Below are positions 14,294-20,087 of a DNA stretch of 20,087 bases, one piece after another; position 1 is the stretch's first letter; every line of letters starts with the position of its first letter. Under the pieces are notes generated by a model. It had not been told where the DNA came from. It did no database searches and saw nothing but the letters and a program-made list of their open reading frames with translations. This DNA comes from F1-60-MAGs163 sp046091165 (lineage in GTDB: Bacteria > Actinomycetota > Thermoleophilia > Solirubrobacterales > Solirubrobacteraceae): NCBI GenBank assembly GCA_046091165.1, contig JBJTBE010000090.1, forward strand, positions 1 through 20,087, in the 5' to 3' direction. The position numbers and the translations under genes were made by a program.

Positions 14294-15922
14294 TCACATC
14301 ATCCCGCCCATGTCGGGCATGCCGCCGGGCATCCCCGCCGGCGCATCCTCGGGAGCGTCGGCGATGATCGCCTCGGTGGTCAGGATGTTCTTGGCGATTG
14401 AGGCCGCGTTCTGCAGGGCAGAGCGCGTCACCATCGCCGGGTCGATCACGCCGGCCTCGACGAGGTCGACGATGTCGCCGGTGGCCGCGTTGAGACCGTG
14501 GCCCTTCTTGGCCTTGACCACGTCGGCGACGACGACCGAGCCCTCGAGCCCGGAGTTCTCCGCGATCTGGCGGAGCGGCTCCTCGACGGCGCGCAGGACG
14601 ATCTTCGCCCCGGTCTTCTCGTCGTCGATCTCGATCGTTTCGACGTCGAACTTCTCCGACGCCTGGATCAGGGCGACACCGCCGCCCGGCACGATTCCCT
14701 CTTCGAGGGCCGCGCGGGTCGCCTGGAGGGCGTCCTCGACACGGTGCTTCTTCTCCTTCATCTCGGTCTCCGTGGCCGCGCCAACCTTCACGACGGCAAC
14801 GCCGCCGGAGAGCTTGGCCAGGCGCTCCTGGAGCTTCTCGCGATCGAAGTCGGAGTCGGTCGACTCCACCTCGGCCTTGATCTGGTTGATCCGGCCCTTG
14901 ATCGCCTCGCTCTCGCCGGAGCCGTCCACGATCGTCGTCGTGTCCTTCGAGACGACGACGCGGCGGGCGTGCCCGAGCTGGGAGACCTCGGTGTTCTCCA
15001 GCTTGAGGCCCATCTCCTCGGTGATCACCTCACCGCCGGTCAGGATCGCGATGTCCTCGAGCATCCGCTTGCGGCGGTCGCCGAAGCCCGGCGCCTTGAC
15101 CGCAACACCGGTGAAGGTGCCGCGGAGCTTGTTGACGACGAGCGTCGCGAGGGCCTCGCCCTCGACGTCCTCGGCGATGATCAGCAGCGGCTTGCCCGAC
15201 TGCATGACCTGCTCGAGCACCGGCAGGATGTCCCGCACGGCGCCGATCTTCTGGTTGGCGATCAGGATGTAGGGGTCCTCCAGGACGGCCTCCATCCGGT
15301 CGGGGTCGGTGACCATGTAGGGCGAGATGTAGCCCTTGTCGAACTGCATGCCCTCGGTGAACTCGAGGTCCATGCCGAAGGTCTGGCCCTCCTCGACGTT
15401 GACCACGCCGTCCTTGCCGACCTTCTCGATCGCATCGGCGATCACGTCGCCGATGTCGTCGTCGCCGGCCGAGATGGTCGCGACGCGGGCGATCTGCTCC
15501 TTGCCGCTGACCTCCTTGGACTGGGCCTGGATGTCCTCGACGATCGCGTCGACGGCCTGCTCGATCCCGCGCTTGAGCGCGAGCGGCTGGGCGCCGGCGG
15601 CCACGTTCTTCAGGCCCTGGCGAACGATCGCCTGGGCGAGGACGGTCGCCGTGGTGGTTCCGTCACCGGCAACGTCGTTGGTCGCCGTGGCGACCTCCTT
15701 GACGAGCTGGGCGCCCTGGTTCTCGAACGGGTCCTCGACCTCGATCTCGCGGGCGATGGTGACTCCGTCGTTGGTGATGGTCGGGGCGCCGAACTTCTTG
15801 TCGATGACGACGTAACGGCCCTTGGGGCCGAGCGTCACCTTGACGGCGTCCGCGACTGCGTCGACCCCGGCTTCGAGCGACTTGCGCGCTTCCGAGTCGA
15901 ACTTCAGTTCCTTGTGTGCCAT
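14294..15922 (-). CDS. groEL: GroEL chaperonin (Hsp60)
   Basis: A 542-residue chaperonin subunit that forms the double-ring ATP-driven folding chamber with GroES in the cytosol. The sequence is canonical: MAHKELKFDSEARKSLEAGV at the start, VTLGPKGRYVVIDKKFGAPT, the ATP-site segment AGDGTTTATVLAQAI, ALEEGIVPGGGVALI, and the hydrophobic Gly-Met-rich tail (GMPGGMPDMGGMM). The length matches the family and there is no disruption. It lies 29 bp after groES with AAGGAG upstream of the ATG, so it is cotranscribed from the CIRCE-controlled promoter. Many actinobacteria carry a second, separate groEL; this one, with groES and a Gly-Met tail, is the classical operon type. Confidence 0.98.
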   Translation of the reverse strand: MAHKELKFDSEARKSLEAGVDAVADAVKVTLGPKGRYVVIDKKFGAPTITNDGVTIAREIEVEDPFENQGAQLVKEVATATNDVAGDGTTTATVLAQAIVRQGLKNVAAGAQPLALKRGIEQAVDAIVEDIQAQSKEVSGKEQIARVATISAGDDDIGDVIADAIEKVGKDGVVNVEEGQTFGMDLEFTEGMQFDKGYISPYMVTDPDRMEAVLEDPYILIANQKIGAVRDILPVLEQVMQSGKPLLIIAEDVEGEALATLVVNKLRGTFTGVAVKAPGFGDRRKRMLEDIAILTGGEVITEEMGLKLENTEVSQLGHARRVVVSKDTTTIVDGSGESEAIKGRINQIKAEVESTDSDFDREKLQERLAKLSGGVAVVKVGAATETEMKEKKHRVEDALQATRAALEEGIVPGGGVALIQASEKFDVETIEIDDEKTGAKIVLRAVEEPLRQIAENSGLEGSVVVADVVKAKKGHGLNAATGDIVDLVEAGVIDPAMVTRSALQNAASIAKNILTTEAIIADAPEDAPAGMPGGMPDMGGMM

Positions 15923-15951
15923 TGGCTCTTGCTTCTCCTTGGTCTAGGGGT

Positions 15952-16245
15952 TCAGGACTCGACGATCGCGAGGACGTCGCTCTCGCGGAGGACCAGCAGG
16001 TCCTCTCCGTCGACCTTGATTTCGGTGCCGCCGTACTTGCTGTAGAGGACCTTGTCGCCCTTCTTGACGTCGAGCGGGATGCGCTTGTCGCCGTCCTCGT
16101 CCCAGGAGCCCTCGCCGACGGCGAGCACTTCACCCTGCTGGGGCTTTTCCTTGGCGGTGTCGGGGAGTACGAGGCCGCTGGCCGTCGTCTCCTCCTCGTC
16201 GGTGGCGCGGACGATCAGTCGATCTCCGAGCGGCTTCAGATTCAT
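15952..16245 (-). CDS. groES: GroES co-chaperonin (Hsp10)
   Basis: A 97-residue lid protein of the GroEL chamber. It begins MNLKPLGDRLIVRATDEEE, contains the mobile-loop region TTASGLVLPDTAKEKPQQG (about 20-38) that contacts GroEL, and GKVLYSKYGG-like KGDKVLYSKYGGTEI, ending LLVLRESDVLAIVES. The open frame extends 25 codons upstream, but similarity starts at the ATG at 16245, and the upstream part overlaps the operator and leader. The ribosome-binding site is weak (GAGG, 9 nt before the ATG). It is the first gene of the groESL operon. Confidence 0.97.
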   Translation of the reverse strand: MNLKPLGDRLIVRATDEEETTASGLVLPDTAKEKPQQGEVLAVGEGSWDEDGDKRIPLDVKKGDKVLYSKYGGTEIKVDGEDLLVLRESDVLAIVES

Positions 16246-16293
16246 GCTTTCAAACCTCGTTCTGTCCGATTTTGCGGGGTTTATCAGCCGATA

Positions 16294-16320
16294 TTGGCAC
16301 TCGCAGCATATGAGTGCCAA
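16294..16320. promoter_or_regulatory. CIRCE operator (HrcA binding site)
   Basis: A perfect 9-bp inverted repeat, TTGGCACTC and GAGTGCCAA, is separated by exactly 9 bp. This is the CIRCE element bound by the HrcA heat-shock repressor. It lies in the leader of groES, 48 bp before the ATG, directly downstream of the putative -10. hrcA itself is not in the window. Confidence 0.97.
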
Positions 16321-16332
16321 CGACTTAGGTCG

Positions 16333-16338
16333 AGTGTA
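16333..16338 (-). promoter_or_regulatory. Candidate -10 element of groESL
   Basis: TACACT (TANNNT) on the minus strand sits just upstream of CIRCE, so the operator would occupy about +7 to +33 of the transcript, the usual arrangement. The hexamer 17 bp upstream (TGCGAT) is a poor -35. Confidence 0.5.
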
Positions 16339-16375
16339 TCACGGACGCTGAGAAATCGCATCCCCGAATTCCCGG

Positions 16376-16490
16376 GGACCGGGGGAGCGCCAACGCGCCC
16401 GTGGGACGAACACGGGTGAACAAGGCGCACCCCCGGGGCGGGCGACGATCTCGGTCGCAGGTTCGAACCCGGTCCGCCAGCAGGTGCGAC
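16376..16490. other. Palindrome-rich intergenic segment with a tRNA T-arm-like sequence
   Basis: The gap between the groES promoter and the hydrolase stop (16339-16498) has no gene but is dense in inverted repeats. GGACCGG (16376-16382) pairs with CCGGTCC (16469-16475). CCCGTG pairs with CACGGG around a 7-nt loop (16398-16416). GCGAC pairs with GTCGC around a 7-nt loop (16442-16458). GTCGCA pairs with TGCGAC (16454-16490). GGTCGCAGGTTCGAACCC (16453-16470) looks exactly like the T-arm of a tRNA and is followed by GCCA, but no complete cloverleaf can be folded. It could be a decayed tRNA, a structured RNA, a terminator for the hydrolase gene or a recombination site. Confidence 0.4.
16457..16467 (+). 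repeat. Direct repeat copy 1 flanking the hydrolase gene
   Basis: GCAGGTTCGAA, followed by CCCG, is repeated at 17436-17446 (followed by ACCG), 979 bp away. The two copies bracket the secreted hydrolase gene and nothing else. The sequence matches a tRNA T-arm, a frequent attachment-site motif. Confidence 0.45.
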
Positions 16491-16498
16491 GTTGGAAA

Positions 16499-17395
16499 CT
16501 AGCGGAAGCAGCCCTTCAGGAACGAGGTCAGCGGCGGCGTCATCACCTTGTCACCCGGCCGACCGATCAGCGACGCCACTTCGTTATGGGTGAGGCCGCG
16601 AGCGTTTATCGCCTTGTTGCCGCTGATGCCCAGCGAAGCGAGCTTGGAGACGTATGCGTTGGCCACGCCGATACGCACGGCCCCTCCCCGTAACGCCACG
16701 ATCGCCTTGGGCGTTCCCACGCCGCGGCGTGCGATCAGCGTCGCTGAGGTTGTGCGCTGGAAGTCGGGCGCGTTACCCAGGGCGTTGGTCCACCATGGCG
16801 CGTCGGGGTCAGCCGCGGAGAGTTTGTCGAAGCCCTGTGTGTCGAGCGGTCCCTGGCAGCGCAGGTCCTTCGGAGATGCCTTGTACTTGCGCAGGTAGGT
16901 GGGCTGCGTGGCGAGGTTTGAGACCAGGTCTGCGCCGGCCGAGTGGCCAAGGGCAGCGATCCTCGACGGGTCACCGCCCTTGGAAGCGATGTTCTTCTTG
17001 ATCCAGGCGATAGCGGCGGCGCCGTCCTCGTAGTGGGTCGGCCAGCGCCAAGGGTTCGGCTGTGAGATGTCGGTGAGCCGGTAGTTGATGCTCACCAGCG
17101 CCCAGCCCTGGGAATTGAAGTGGGCCGCCTTGACCGGCATCGCGTTGGTGTACTTGTCGCCGGTCCGGTAGGCGCCCCCGTGCACCCAAACCACGACCGG
17201 AGGTTTCTTGCCCTTTCGACAGGACCTGGCGGGCATGTAGAGGTCGAGGCTCGTGAGGTTGCGATCGACCCCGGGGACGGTTTTGTAGACAAACGTGGAT
17301 GGCTTGGCCGGGGCGCAGGTCGCCGCCTGGCTGGCGGGGCTCAAGCCAAGAACGAGCGCGCAGGCTGACGGGATGATGAGGGCAACCCGATTCAT
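16499..17395 (-). CDS. Secreted alpha/beta-hydrolase (esterase, BD-FAE/HSL-like)
   Basis: A 298-residue exported hydrolase. Residues 1-24 (MNRVALIIPSACALVLGLSPASQA) form a Sec signal peptide with cleavage expected after an AxA-like SQA. The fold markers are the oxyanion VVWVHGGAYRTGD (about 68-80), SINYRL (102-107), nucleophile elbow LGHSAGADL (Ser152) and a late His in LTHNEV (H270). The catalytic acid is not evident: where a Gly-x-x-Asp is expected the protein reads VALRGGAVRIGVANAY. Related actinobacterial esterases may share this. It probably cleaves carboxylic esters outside the membrane; the substrate is unknown. The frame extends 32 codons upstream, but the ATG at 17395 gives a proper signal peptide. 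No clear ribosome-binding site is present. Direct repeats bracket the gene, and codon use is less GC-biased than in the flanking operons. Confidence 0.88.
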   Translation of the reverse strand: MNRVALIIPSACALVLGLSPASQAATCAPAKPSTFVYKTVPGVDRNLTSLDLYMPARSCRKGKKPPVVVWVHGGAYRTGDKYTNAMPVKAAHFNSQGWALVSINYRLTDISQPNPWRWPTHYEDGAAAIAWIKKNIASKGGDPSRIAALGHSAGADLVSNLATQPTYLRKYKASPKDLRCQGPLDTQGFDKLSAADPDAPWWTNALGNAPDFQRTTSATLIARRGVGTPKAIVALRGGAVRIGVANAYVSKLASLGISGNKAINARGLTHNEVASLIGRPGDKVMTPPLTSFLKGCFR

Positions 17396-17435
17396 GCCCG
17401 AAACAACGCCTACGGTGAGCAAGAGTTTCGCTTTT

Positions 17436-17446
17436 GCAGGTTCGAA
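17436..17446 (+). repeat. Direct repeat copy 2 flanking the hydrolase gene
   Basis: Second copy of GCAGGTTCGAA, 41 bp upstream of the hydrolase start. On the minus strand it lies within GGTTTCGAACC, so a regulator-binding palindrome near the promoter is an alternative to a recombination scar. Confidence 0.4.
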
Positions 17447-17480
17447 ACCGCCGCGCCCATCAGGGCCGGTTTGGTTGAGT

Positions 17481-17498
17481 CCGGGTCCCAAGGCCCGG
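17481..17498. terminator. Possible hairpin between ASCH and hydrolase genes
   Basis: CCGGG-T-CC and GG-CCCGG form a 7-bp stem with one bulged T and the loop CAA. It lies 73 bp beyond the ASCH stop, in transcript direction, and before the hydrolase promoter region. No U-tract is present. It is a plausible terminator for the Crp/ASCH transcript but weak evidence. Confidence 0.35.
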
Positions 17499-17570
17499 GA
17501 TTCCGGAGGCTGAGAGGCACGGGCGGTCGCGTACCTCAGCGGGGGAGCACTCGCTCCGGGCGCGGCGCCG

Positions 17571-17969
17571 CTAGTTCTGGGTGCCGCCGATGCCCAGGCG
17601 GGCGTCGGTGTAGCTGGGCGGGTTCTCGACGATCTGCGAGAAGCGCACCACGGTGACGATGTCGTCCATGGTCACCGTGCGCCCGTAGATCTGCTCGAGG
17701 AAGTGGATCAGCTCGTCGTGGCGCCGGAACTCGGGGTTGTCGTGCTCGATGTCCCGCGGCGAGAGGTCGCGGACCCGCTTGACGTCGACCTGGTCGATCA
17801 CCGCCTCGAAGATCTTCTCCCGCGGGGAGAACTGGTAGCCGATAGTCACCAGCACCGCCTGGTTCTTGCGGTACTTGTGGGTCTTGTCGCCGAGGCGGAT
17901 CGTCGCGCTCTTGCGCCCGCGGCGCAGCTGGTCGGCGAAGATCGTCGAGTAGAAGTTGAGGACCTGCAC
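17571..17969 (-). CDS. ASCH/PUA-like domain protein
   Basis: A 132-residue cytosolic protein. The first two thirds read as an ASCH fold (PUA-like RNA-binding): FYSTIFADQLRRGRKSATIR (6-25) carries the GxKxxTxR-like core motif (G18, K20, T23, R25), followed by KYRKNQAVLVTIGYQF and VIDQVDVKRVRDLS. The C-terminal part includes NPEFRRHDELIHFLEQIYGR and TVTMDDIVTVVRFSQI. ASCH proteins are suspected RNA or nucleoside binders, and some hydrolyse acetylcytidine; the substrate here is unknown. The GTG start at 17969 is fixed by the conserved N-terminus. It has no Shine-Dalgarno, and a TAGGCT -10 ends 7 nt before it, suggesting a leaderless mRNA besides any readthrough from the Crp-family gene 24 bp upstream. 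Confidence 0.82.
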   Translation of the reverse strand: MQVLNFYSTIFADQLRRGRKSATIRLGDKTHKYRKNQAVLVTIGYQFSPREKIFEAVIDQVDVKRVRDLSPRDIEHDNPEFRRHDELIHFLEQIYGRTVTMDDIVTVVRFSQIVENPPSYTDARLGIGGTQN

Positions 17970-17976
17970 CGGCGGG

Positions 17977-17982
17977 AGCCTA
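17977..17982 (-). promoter_or_regulatory. Candidate -10 element giving a leaderless ASCH mRNA
   Basis: TAGGCT (TANNNT) on the minus strand, within the longer TATAGGCT, lies 7 nt before the GTG and entirely inside the 24-bp gap after the Crp-family stop. No ribosome-binding site is present. Confidence 0.45.
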
Positions 17983-17993
17983 TACGCCGCCGA

Positions 17994-18680
17994 TCAGTAG
18001 ATGTAGCCGGCGAGGGCGTCGGTGTCGAGGATCGTGACCCGCCCGCGCCCCTGCTTCGTCACCCCGGCCCGGGCCAGCGTGGTCAGGAAGCGGCTGGCCG
18101 ACTCGCGCGAGCAGCCGGCCAGCTGCGCGATGTCGGCCTGGTTTATCCGCAGCTCGACCGGCCCGTCGCCGGCGCCCTCGGCCCGGGCCTGGGCGACGAG
18201 GTCGCTGAGGACGATCGCCACGCGGCTCTGGACGGTCTGGAAGGACTGGCGCATCAGCCGCTCGTTGGCGATCCGCATACGGCGCCCGAGCGAGATCACG
18301 AGCTTGCTGGCGATCTCGGCGTGCTCGGCCATCAGCCGCCGCATGTCGCGCCCGGGGATGGCGACGACCTCGAGCTCGTCGATCGTCTCGACGGTCGCCG
18401 AGCGCACCTCGTCGTCGAACATGGCCAGCTCGCCGAAGGTGTCTCCGGGGCCGAAGTGGGTGAGGGTGATCGTGCGCCCGTCGGGGTGCTCGCGGATTGC
18501 GCGGGCGTGGCCGGAGCGCACGATGTAGCAGGTGTTGCTGGCGTCGCCCTCGCGGAAGAGGACCTGCCCCTTGGGGAAGCGCCGGGTCAGCACCACCTCG
18601 GAGACCCGGCGCAGGTCATCCTCGCCCAGGGTCTCGAAGACCGGCACCTTCTGGAGCAGCGTGTACGTCTCTTCGCTCAC
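17994..18680 (-). CDS. Crp/Fnr-family transcriptional regulator with intact cyclic-nucleotide pocket
   Basis: A 228-residue regulator of normal Crp length. The N-terminal beta-roll includes FPKGQVLFREGDASNTCYIV (35-54) and the phosphate-binding cassette FGELAMFDDEVRSATVE (82-98), with G83, E84, R93 and S94 as in cAMP-binding proteins, so it probably responds to cAMP or a related nucleotide. A dimerisation helix follows, then a winged helix (about 178-210) with the recognition helix CSRESASRFLTTL, matching Crp (SRETVGRILKML-type). No Fnr-type N-terminal cysteine cluster is present. The GTG start has no Shine-Dalgarno but has a TAGCCT -10 ending 7 nt upstream. It sits 10 bp after the GDPD stop and 24 bp before the ASCH gene. 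Autoregulation or control of ASCH is possible but no palindromic Crp site was seen. Confidence 0.93.
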   Translation of the reverse strand: MSEETYTLLQKVPVFETLGEDDLRRVSEVVLTRRFPKGQVLFREGDASNTCYIVRSGHARAIREHPDGRTITLTHFGPGDTFGELAMFDDEVRSATVETIDELEVVAIPGRDMRRLMAEHAEIASKLVISLGRRMRIANERLMRQSFQTVQSRVAIVLSDLVAQARAEGAGDGPVELRINQADIAQLAGCSRESASRFLTTLARAGVTKQGRGRVTILDTDALAGYIY

Positions 18681-18687
18681 TACGTAG

Positions 18688-18693
18688 AGGCTA
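18688..18693 (-). promoter_or_regulatory. Candidate -10 element giving a leaderless Crp-family mRNA, overlapping the GDPD stop
   Basis: TAGCCT on the minus strand starts with the TAG stop codon of the GDPD gene and ends 7 nt before the GTG of the regulator gene. The region before the GTG (CCTAGCCTCTACGTA) contains no ribosome-binding site. Confidence 0.45.
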
Positions 18694-19428
18694 GGGAGCC
18701 GCGAAGAGCCGGGGATCGTTGGTGATCACCCCGGTTACCCCCATCTCCTCAAGGCGGGCGATGCGGCGGGCGTCGTCGACCGTCCAGACGTAGATCTCGC
18801 CGCCGGCGCCCCTGACGGCGTCGACCAGCCGCTGCGTTACGAACGCCCAGTGGCACATCAGGGCGTCGATCCGGCCGCGGCGGACGTCGCGCGCGGCGAT
18901 CGCCGGCAGCCGCCAGCGGTACCAGGCCACCAGCCCGTAGGCCGGCCAGCGCTTGAGGGGGTGGGAGGTCGGGTCGCGGCGCACGCGCGGGAAGGAGCGC
19001 CCGACGGTTATCTCCGGGGCGATCTCGCGCAGCAGGTCGATGCTCGAGGGCTCCATCGTGGAGACCAGGGAGCGGGCGGCCAGGCCGTGGCGGTGGAGCG
19101 CCTCGACGACCTCGGCCTCGTAGCCGGGGAGCTTGAGGTCGACGTCGAGGCGCAGGTCGGCGTAGCGGGGCTCGGCCAGGTGGGCGAGCCCCTCCTCGAG
19201 GGTGAGCGGGCGCCGGTGGGAGGCGTCGAGGTAGTCGTGGGCGAGGATCAGGCCGCCGCTGCCGTCCAGGCGCCGGGGCAGCACGTCGAACTCGATCATG
19301 TCCACGCCGGCCGCCAGTGCCGCCTCGAAGGAGGCCTCGGTGTTGCCGGGGGCGATGTGGTGGGCGCCCTTGTGGCCGATCCGCAGCGGGCGCCCGGCCG
19401 CATCGGGACGGTGCTTCAGTGCTGGCAT
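18691..19428 (-). CDS. Glycerophosphodiester phosphodiesterase-like protein with variant active site
   Basis: A 245-residue TIM-barrel protein of the GDPD family, which hydrolyses glycerophosphodiesters to glycerol-3-phosphate and an alcohol. Family landmarks: RIGHKGAHHIAPGNTEASF (16-34), VDMIEFDVL (E46, D48, metal ligands), LAHDYLD (H64), DLRLDVDLKLPG (91-102), SLVSTMEPSSIDLLREIAP, and the end strand VYVWTVDD-like IYVWTVDDARRI with GVTGVITNDP. Three usually invariant positions differ: the catalytic HR pair is H19-K20, PENT is PGNT, and the third metal Glu (EIK) is Asp97 (DLK). Activity may be altered. There is no signal peptide, so it is cytosolic. The ATG at 19428 overlaps the end of the DNA-glycosylase gene by 13 bp, indicating translational coupling; the frame is open further upstream, but that part only shadows the glycosylase gene. 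Confidence 0.88.
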   Translation of the reverse strand: MPALKHRPDAAGRPLRIGHKGAHHIAPGNTEASFEAALAAGVDMIEFDVLPRRLDGSGGLILAHDYLDASHRRPLTLEEGLAHLAEPRYADLRLDVDLKLPGYEAEVVEALHRHGLAARSLVSTMEPSSIDLLREIAPEITVGRSFPRVRRDPTSHPLKRWPAYGLVAWYRWRLPAIAARDVRRGRIDALMCHWAFVTQRLVDAVRGAGGEIYVWTVDDARRIARLEEMGVTGVITNDPRLFAAP

Positions 19429-20087
19429 CCCGGGCACCAGAAGGTCGGCCGGTTGTCGTCGCCCTGTCCCCTCACGAGGATCCTTTCGCCGCAGCGCCGG
19501 CAACGCCTGCGGGCCCGGCCGTAGGCGCGCTCGTCGCGGGCCTGCATGCCCAGGCGCGCGGTCTCCTGCATCCGCGGGCGCGTGGCCCGCAGGATGGCCA
19601 GCACCTCCTCGTCGGAGACCTCGCCGGCCGGGCGCCACGGGTCGACCTGCGCCTCCCAGCAGCCCTCGCACTTCCAGATGTTCCCGATTCCGGCCACGGT
19701 GCGCTGGTCGAGCAGGGCGTCGCCGATCGTGCGGGTCGGGTCGTCCTCGCGCAGGCGGCGCAGGGCGAGCTGCTCGTCGAAGGGCTCGGCGAGGATGTCG
19801 GGCCCCAGGCCGGCGATCCGCCGGTCGCCGCGGGCCCGCGCCGCGGTCATCAGCTCGAGCACCGGGCCGTCGAACTCGGCGACCTCATGGCCGCCGGCAC
19901 GGAGCACCAGCCAAGCCCGGTGCGGGGCGCGGCGGTGGCGCTCGCCCTCCGGGCGGGTCGACCAGGCGCCGGTCATCCGCAGGTGGGAATGGATCACCAG
20001 CTCGCCCTCGAAGCGCAGGAAGAGGTGCTTGCCGTAGGCGTCGACCGAGGTCACCTCGCGCCCGGCCAGGCGCTCGGGCCAGCGGTC
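19416..20087 (-). CDS. Fpg/Nei-family DNA glycosylase (5' end outside window)
   Basis: 223 residues are visible; the catalytic N-terminal Pro-Glu is beyond the right edge. The first visible residues, DRWPERLAGREVTSVDAYGK, then HLFLRFEGELVIHSHLRMTG, match the conserved beta-sandwich of formamidopyrimidine-DNA glycosylase/endonuclease VIII. The helix-two-turn-helix region reads LLDQRTVAGIGNIWKCEGCW, with the DNA-binding GIGN. The C-terminal zinc finger is complete: CRRC then CPGC (C-x2-C ... C-x2-C), ending WCPGCQH. The enzyme removes oxidised bases and nicks DNA. The WKCEGCW segment and overall feel are closer to actinobacterial Nei-like proteins than to MutM, but without the N-terminus I cannot choose. 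It leads a minus-strand run with the GDPD-like gene (13-bp overlap). Confidence 0.92.
   Translation of the reverse strand, partial: DRWPERLAGREVTSVDAYGKHLFLRFEGELVIHSHLRMTGAWSTRPEGERHRRAPHRAWLVLRAGGHEVAEFDGPVLELMTAARARGDRRIAGLGPDILAEPFDEQLALRRLREDDPTRTIGDALLDQRTVAGIGNIWKCEGCWEAQVDPWRPAGEVSDEEVLAILRATRPRMQETARLGMQARDERAYGRARRRCRRCGERILVRGQGDDNRPTFWCPGCQH

Noticed and set aside
14498..16045. 515-codon plus-strand open frame antisense to groEL
   Set aside because: Arises from codon bias of groEL on the other strand; the translation is Leu/Asp/Gly-rich without motifs.
16405..16481. A complete tRNA gene ending at the T-arm-like sequence
   Set aside because: The T-stem has a mismatch, the acceptor strand that would follow it finds no 5' partner at the right distance, and candidate anticodon loops lack U33.
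17301..17491. Upstream start for the secreted hydrolase (32 extra codons)
   Set aside because: The extension would bury the signal peptide and reads through the direct-repeat and promoter region; the ATG at 17395 gives a normal signal sequence.
17521..17570. tRNA gene starting GGGCGGT before the ASCH stop
   Set aside because: The D-arm resembles a tRNA, but there are extra bases after the acceptor, no matching anticodon stem and no T-arm downstream, where the ASCH gene begins.

Overview
The window is a compact, very GC-rich bacterial chromosome segment. Several things point to a high-GC Gram-positive: GTG starts, almost no space between genes, apparently leaderless genes, a 7Fe ferredoxin of the FdxA type, a mycobacterial-type citrate synthase 2, DrrA-type ABC exporters and a CIRCE-controlled groESL operon. 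The protein flavour suggests a deep-branching actinobacterium such as Thermoleophilia/Solirubrobacterales. That placement is inference from pattern memory, not from a search.

Left part (1-8101). A UvrD-like helicase with a RecB-type nuclease tail runs off the left edge on the minus strand. It diverges from an inositol-monophosphatase-family gene across only about 20 bp. Next comes a small, extremely basic coiled-coil protein built from 11-residue repeats. It is preceded by a textbook SOS (LexA) box and followed by a strong hairpin. An Mrp-type ATPase gene converges on fdxA. Divergent from fdxA is an atypical SDR, which in turn converges on an amidase-signature hydrolase.

Middle (8261-12698). 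A four-gene plus-strand run holds citrate synthase 2, a DrrA-like ABC ATPase and two ABC-2 permeases. It is joined by a 1-bp gap and two 4-bp overlaps, so it is probably one operon. A crotonase-family enoyl-CoA hydratase follows.

Right part (12735-20087, all minus strand). A secreted protein of unknown function comes first, then groEL and groES with a perfect CIRCE element, then a secreted alpha/beta hydrolase bracketed by tRNA-T-arm-like sequence scraps. Beyond that, read right to left, are a Fpg/Nei-family DNA glycosylase (cut by the window edge), a glycerophosphodiester phosphodiesterase-like protein, a Crp/Fnr regulator and an ASCH-domain protein. Crp/Fnr and ASCH each appear to have their own leaderless promoter.

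Points most worth a second look are: the LexA-box-controlled hendecad protein; the helicase with altered residues in both Walker motifs; the repeated arrangement of a -10 hexamer placed 6-8 nt before an ATG/GTG; and the direct repeats and folded DNA around the secreted hydrolase. I found no CRISPR array, insertion sequence, rRNA or intact tRNA.
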